Notes under the pieces: model-generated
Seen by the model: the letters and a program-made list of their open reading frames with translations, nothing else
What the model was told of the DNA's origin: nothing
Databases searched by the model: none
Shown: positions 5,636 to 6,079 of the stretch, in pieces
Numbering within the stretch: position 1 is the first letter of the stretch
How the letters are laid out: the number at the start of each line of letters is the position of its first letter
Source of the DNA: Synergistaceae bacterium
GTDB lineage: Bacteria; Synergistota; Synergistia; Synergistales; Aminobacteriaceae
Direction of reading: 5' to 3'
Assembly: GCA_017394925.1 (NCBI GenBank)
Contig: JAFPWQ010000154.1
Coordinates: forward strand, 1 to 6,079
Length of the DNA stretch: 6,079 nucleotides
Program-made: the position numbers and the translations under genes

Positions 5636-6079
5636 TCAACGCGAAATTATATCATGTATGCGAGTGATAAAATCATCGGGCAAATTCTGTCTGAATGATA
5701 AATTTTCATGCGTAACAGGATGCTCAAAACTTAATTTCCATGAGTGCAGAAAGATTCTCCCATTAAAATCATCATCTGCACCGTAAAGAATATCACCTGA
5801 AAGAGGACAGCCGAGTGCCGACATGTGAACCCTAATCTGATGCATTCTGCCGGTGAATAATCTGCATTCAATCAGCGAAAATTTATTCATGTTCCATAAA
5901 ACTTTATATCCCGTTAGTGAAGGCTTTCCGTTTTCGACTATAGCCATGCGAAGAAAATTATCCGGGTCTCTGTCAATCGGACCTGAAAGAATACCTTCAT
6001 GTTTCTTAGGGCAATTATGAACAAGAGCTAAATATGTCTTGTGAACTTCACGCGCTGCAAATTTTTTCTGCAATGCATC
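5636..6079 (-). CDS. RluA-family rRNA/tRNA pseudouridine synthase, C-terminal part (5' partial)
   Basis: The family isomerises uridine to pseudouridine in rRNA or tRNA. The frame is open to the window edge (147 residues visible). A TTG at 6073 could look like a start, but it is the Leu of DALQKKFAAREVHKTYLALV, a conserved internal family segment, so the gene begins outside the window. Clear landmarks: FAAREVHKTYLALV near the visible N-terminus; the central block TGRMHQIRVHMSALGCPLSGD with LYG just after; and the ending FEHPVTHENLSFRQNLPDDF. The catalytic-Asp motif (HRLDxxTSG) should lie just upstream and is not visible, so activity and the exact subfamily (RluA, RluC or RluD type) cannot be judged. 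It shares the strand of the MBOAT operon, which has its own promoter 31 bp beyond this stop codon. Confidence 0.92.
   Translation of the reverse strand, partial: DALQKKFAAREVHKTYLALVHNCPKKHEGILSGPIDRDPDNFLRMAIVENGKPSLTGYKVLWNMNKFSLIECRLFTGRMHQIRVHMSALGCPLSGDILYGADDDFNGRIFLHSWKLSFEHPVTHENLSFRQNLPDDFITRIHDIISR

Noticed and set aside
6071..6073. TTG start of a complete pseudouridine synthase gene
   Set aside because: The frame stays open to the window edge and the Leu belongs to a conserved internal segment; the catalytic motif must lie upstream, so the gene is cut by the window edge.

Overview
The window suggests a member of the Synergistota (Synergistaceae-like), with AT-rich DNA. The best clue is the C-terminus of the first protein (1..606): SSGGGGC, a short hydrophobic stretch, then RRKKH. 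This is the layout of the Synergist-CTERM surface-protein sorting tail. The other genes are divergent bacterial housekeeping or envelope genes and do not contradict this, but one short motif carries most of the taxonomic call.

Layout. On the + strand, 1..606 is the C-terminal end of a putative surface protein with a Gln-Pro tract and an 11-residue tandem repeat. A strong intrinsic terminator follows at 622-651. Everything else lies on the minus strand and converges on that terminator. Read in transcription order from the right edge: the C-terminal part of an RluA-family pseudouridine synthase (5636..6079); a 176-bp gap with a near-consensus sigma-70 promoter (5577-5605) and a GTGAT pentanucleotide repeat (5547-5573); an MBOAT O-acyltransferase (4020..5459); its SGNH-like membrane partner (2968..4002); the DNA polymerase sliding clamp dnaN (1702..2910); and recF (653..1693).

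How the genes work together. The MBOAT/SGNH pair, 17 nt apart, resembles envelope glycan O-acylation modules of the AlgI/AlgJ-X or DltB/DltD type: a membrane channel-acyltransferase moves acyl groups outward and an anchored SGNH-fold protein probably passes them to a polymer. The acceptor cannot be read from this sequence. dnaN and recF are 8 nt apart, probably translationally coupled, and encode the replication clamp and a gap-repair loading protein. The 57-nt dnaN leader has a perfect TATAAT but a poor -35, so dnaN-recF may have their own promoter, be read through from the acyltransferase promoter, or both.

The most interesting points are the acidic 34-residue tail on the clamp, dnaN-recF sitting behind an envelope-modification pair without dnaA or gyrB in view, and the pentanucleotide repeat placed at the predicted transcription start of the MBOAT operon. 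I found no clear evidence of a wholly new system, RNA gene, CRISPR array or mobile element. No stretch over 300 bases lacks a gene.
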